From Sipunculus nudus (lineage: Eukaryota > Annelida > Sipuncula > Golfingiida > Sipunculidae), in contig CM049318.1 of NCBI GenBank assembly GCA_026874595.1, positions 4,153,741 to 4,217,740 on the forward strand: a DNA stretch of 64,000 nucleotides, given 5' to 3'. Positions within the stretch are counted from its first letter, which is position 1. Each line of letters starts with the position of its first letter. Shown here one piece after another: positions 59,960-64,000 of the stretch. The notes below the pieces were generated by a model. The model was not told where the DNA came from and ran no database searches. It saw nothing but the letters and a program-made list of their open reading frames with translations. A program made the translations under genes and the position numbers.

Positions 59960-62270
59960 ATATACATACACATTGGATTCGAGTGGTTTTACATGTTTGT
60001 GGCTACCTGAGGTTTCATGTTGCATTTATATATGTGACAATCATCAGGCCACATGTATTTGAACCTGCAATCACAGAAACAGAATATAAGTATCTTCACG
60101 CATGCTTGATATGGAATATATATATTTATATATATATGATCGGCTGACGTAGACCGGTACAACCCAAGAACAAATTAGAATGATACAACAATACATCCGG
60201 ATCCGTACTTGATGACCGGTACGCTCGTGTTACTCTAATGACAGGACCAACACGTCTTGGTGCCCCCTCGTCATTCAGTGTCCGGGGATCACACCGAGCA
60301 TTAGCAGCTATCAGTCAACACAGGCGGATTTTTGGCGACAGCCGAGAGAACTGAGAATACCTAATGCTGATCTACTGGGTGCCCACAGAGAGGATTTCTT
60401 TGTGGCCACTGTGAAAAGCATGTTTGTATATCAGTGGGATTTCCATCTAATGGCTGACTTAAGCTATCTTTCTTATTTTTTTGTTGTTAAACCTCTTTTC
60501 TTGCCCCCGGTTTGATGTATTCTTTGGATTTTTGAAGACGTCAGGAGTTGCGACTGTCTGAAGGTTTATGCGACATTGGCGATTTAAAGGCGTTAAATTT
60601 ATTTGGCGGTCACATAGTGTAAACGAATCAATACGGACGACTTGGAACATGGACCCGCAACTTTTAAAAGTGAACGGCTATAATATGCTTTGCTCTCTCG
60701 ACTGTTTACACATTTATAGCAAGAGCACACAAAGACCGCACACCTCCGCCATAAAAACGATGTGTATTTATCAAATCTTTATAATGTCAATGCATTACTT
60801 AACTTTCTACGATATCTTTTATACATACATCAACGGCAGGCACATACGCAGACAGAAGGATTATCCCGTAAAAAACATAGCTGGTTCCACTGGCTGATCA
60901 GGTCGAGCTCCTTCGGGAAGCAAACTTGGTCACGTGCAGTTATAGATTATATTTAGTCTGTTCCTGAAACCATTTAATAGAATCAAAACATAGAAAGTAT
61001 TTTATCAAGAACTTGGCTTACTTTAACCGACAAGTCAATAAACTTTCTATCATTTAGAATATATTAAAATGGTTGCATTCTCTTTCCCATTGTTTCCTTA
61101 TTTTCAATAAATTTCCATCATGGTCTGACTTAATTCACCATACATCGCATCATGACTCCAACGCATATGTTTTGAATTAAAGATTTAAACCAGTAATTGT
61201 TTTGGATTATTCATTTTTTATTAACCTAAGACTACATAACGGAGGGTAACTAAAGTAAAAGTAGTGTCCTCGTTATACCTGTCTTTTCAGCATTAAATTA
61301 CGGGCCTTGATTTAATCTGGAAATAGAAAAGCAAATCAGATATCAGAACGAGGCTTTGTGGTTATTATTTTGTAACACCTGGGTCTGAGCCTACTGTAGT
61401 TAGAAGTTTAATCTAGAGGATGTATCAAAGGCAAATATGTTGCTGGTATCAGAACTTTCCGTTACAGAGGTGTTCACTTACTCAAGTTAAATAACCACTT
61501 TTCCTTTCTCTCTCAGTTAACGGCAATATATGTCGGACACGCTTTGGAACTGTAGATAGTGAGTGGATTCCTCATCCACAACTATAATACCTCATTTATA
61601 AACTGCTTTGTGTTTCCAATCCAGGTCTAATATGGTTTATGTCACTTTTGTTTATTACATTTGTACCTGCCATTTGTAAGGTATGTGTTTGAATCTTATG
61701 ATAACGTATATAAACCCTTTGGGTGTCAATCATTGTTCCATTTTTTATTATTGTATGATTTAATTTGTTTGTTATTTTTATCGTATTTGAAATCAGAGCT
61801 CTGTATAAACAAAATGATTATCAATTCCAGTTTTGAATATATCAGTAACTCTGTTTAGTTTCTCTTGTAAAGCCCCAGGAAAATAAAAAGTATAAAAATA
61901 GTTAAGCAACATTAAAATAGTCAATTAAGTTTCATTACAATAGACTATCACCTGCATTAATGTATACAATCAGAACTATCCCGGAGACCTTGCTTCTGAA
62001 TCTGTTATGAGATAACCATGAAACTGGAGATAAGGAAACATGCACAAATCCTGAACTACTGATTTATAAGTTGATAGTAATGACTGGCTCTTTTTCACCC
62101 AGTCTCAATTTTCATGAAAGCTCTGTTTCTCTTGATTTTAGTTTGAAAAATGTAACAAGAATATTTAAATTCTGGACTAATGCTTGGCAAAATTTAAACT
62201 TTTTTCGAATTTCTATTTTGACTGTCTCATACAAACATGATTTTTCACACACATACACACATTCATATAT

Positions 62271-62304
<34 letters not shown>

Positions 62305-63305
62305 TTATTTCATGTATATTTATATATTTTTTTCGTGCACCATTTGCCCAGCAGGTATTCCTGTTTTTCACCGAAAAAAATCCGTCTATAAGAAAATCTA
62401 AGCCTACAGCATCCTAGTTCAGCTCCATAGATTTACAAGTATGGGAGAGATTAAGGTCGCCTTATTGACAAAACAACGTCTTATACAAAGCTTTAATTAT
62501 CCACATGGAAGGCCTTCAGTGTTCATGCATCCGGTAGAAAATCCTTTGTTGTCGGCAGACAGCTTATGTAAAAACTGTTCCTTGCTGTCATACGCATTGG
62601 AATCACAGGGACGCTTTTATTCCTTTGACATGAGCCGGTAATTAGATTTGTTCAGCAAGGTTAAGTAATTTCTGATCCATTTTCACTGGCTAGTGTAAAA
62701 GTGACCCTTTAAGTCTAACCTTAAGACAAATACGTCTTGACCACGTGGGCATGTTCAAAAGAATTATAAAAACAACTGCATGATGAGTTCTAAATTAAAT
62801 TTGATAGCATAGAAAAGTCAAACGCTTTCATATTTGTGCAGGGTTATATATTAAAAACATGGGTTCGAGAAAACATAATAAAGTTGTCAAATGGATTTGA
62901 TTTGAAGAGAAGTTCAAAGAACTGGGTTATATATACAAAGAGGAATTCAGGTATATCAGTGTAACCAGCCAATGAATTATCCAGATATATATACAACATG
63001 AACAATTTTGCAAGACCCATCTATTTTTTTAAGGGGACAAGTTATTATTTATAGCAAGTACCGTTGAATACTGTAAGTAATTGATTTAAAAGTTAAAAAT
63101 GTATGTTACGTGCAAATTTTCCAGTTTCTAAAGGCACTCAACATACACTATAAAAAAAGATGTACATAGTGTTTAAGTAGTTGTAAAGAATGTGCACATA
63201 TATAGAATATATATATCACTCAATATTTAGAATATTTCATGTGATTTTGGATTATACTGCCCGTGAAAAGAACACCTATGTATGATTAATTTTTTAGATA
63301 ATCGC
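59960..63305. other. No gene seen (60.0-63.3 kb)
   Basis: AT-rich with TA runs near 60116-60140 and 62265-62305. The longest frames (about 105-109 codons near 60568 and 62071) are composition-driven. Confidence 0.5.
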
Positions 63306-63309
63306 CTTC

Positions 63310-63490
63310 ATTTTTAATGCTATCTTAACTAAGTATATGCACGTCTGCAGAATTACATTCCCGTTTCGGACTATGTGACAGGGCGGTATCACACGCTTTC
63401 TCTCCTCGGCCTCACTTCCGCCTCGGCTGAGATTCAAACGCACGATCTCCCGGATTTGAATCGTATGCTCTACCCCTGAGACACAGAATC
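63310..63490 (-). mobile_element. tRNA-derived SINE, antisense, copy 2
   Basis: On the minus strand it reads TCTCAGGGGTAGAGCAT (A box region, complement of 63465-63481) and GTTTGAATCTC (B box, complement of 63429-63439), about 40 bp apart, the pol III promoter layout of a tRNA. It continues into GAGGCGGAAGTGAGGCCGAG and ends TTAGTTAAGATAGCATTAAA. The copy at 47735-48062 shares the same order. Confidence 0.75.
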
Positions 63491-64000
63491 CGGTTATATA
63501 TGATAAATGAAGCGTACTGTCTCTGTTTGCAAATTTCCTCTCTTTCAGTGCCACACAACGAGCTCCACATTGGCGAACTCCTCTCTGGTTTACACGCTCA
63601 ACCATTCATCTTTTGTCTTACCCAGCGTCAGTTAGGTGGCTGTTTAGCAACATCGATTAGATTTTGTTGTTGAATTAGCCTCTTCTCCGGAATCCTGAGT
63701 GTTATGAAGGAATTTTCACAAATGTTAGGAACATGGGCATTGTAACAGATCCATTATTTGGAATGTTTTTTAAAATACCCTTCTTATTTCCAAGTATATT
63801 TTCCCCAAAAAAACTTCGTCGAAATGCTCAGATCTTAAATGCCTCTGTTCCTAAAAAAGGAAAAGGTTTTGAAATAGCATATATTTTTACTTGATGATTA
63901 GATTTCGTTAAAAGTATTTGCAATAATATCCATGATTTATACATTATTTTAAATCGATAGACTACTTTAATGTATAATATCTATAAGTTTTGGAAGAGCC
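63491..64000. other. No gene seen (63.5-64.0 kb)
   Basis: AT-rich, nothing recognised to the end of the window. Confidence 0.5.

Overview
Eukaryotic, AT-rich, gene-poor intergenic or intronic DNA. I find no convincing host protein-coding gene, rRNA or functional tRNA. The window is a nested graveyard of mobile elements set among long (TA)n, (ATT)n and (GT)n microsatellites. The mix of metazoan gypsy, non-LTR, Tigger-like, hAT-like and tRNA-SINE elements points to a marine invertebrate. A small palindromic GGCCCGAGGGCC motif near 12.5 kb, which from memory is common in bivalve repeats, makes a mollusc my best guess; this is an inference only.

Layout. 0.2-1.4 kb: a TTAA-bounded MITE and a decayed LINE 3' end of the 'craniofacial development protein 2-like' type. 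2.3-7.5 kb: a degenerate Ty3/gypsy polyprotein (gag with zinc knuckle, protease, RT, RNase H, integrase C-terminus) with stops, frameshifts, lost catalytic residues and no integrase core. 10.1-11.7 kb: a long-TIR non-autonomous element. 12.6-15.4 kb: two adjacent minisatellites (26-bp and 49-bp units). 15.6-16.6 kb: a LINE 3' end split by a second copy of the MITE. 17.06-18.09 kb: a Tigger-like deletion derivative with TA target duplication. 20.3-21.7 kb: a minus-strand LINE RT remnant and a cluster of tRNA-derived SINE pieces. 26.7-28.0 kb: nested GGGGCG-type TIR elements around a tRNA-like SINE. 54.0 kb: a complete 189-bp version of that SINE with perfect TIRs. 57.4 kb: a likely second Tigger transposase remnant. 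63.3 kb: a tRNA-SINE related to one at 47.7 kb.

The unifying feature is a family of six apparent solo LTRs (TGTTACAGG...CCGTAACA, about 0.7-0.87 kb without insertions, 4-bp target duplications). Sense copies lie at 31.3, 37.0 and 50.3 kb and antisense copies at 18.3, 25.1 and 58.2 kb. Three have been invaded: one by a 1274-bp hAT with 8-bp TSD, one by a composite bounded by two copies of one hAT MITE, and one by a 1.2-kb unclassified insert. The nesting gives a relative chronology.

All calls come from reading the sequence; no search or alignment program was run. Element ends given to the base are those where TIRs or TSDs can be read directly; other borders are approximate.
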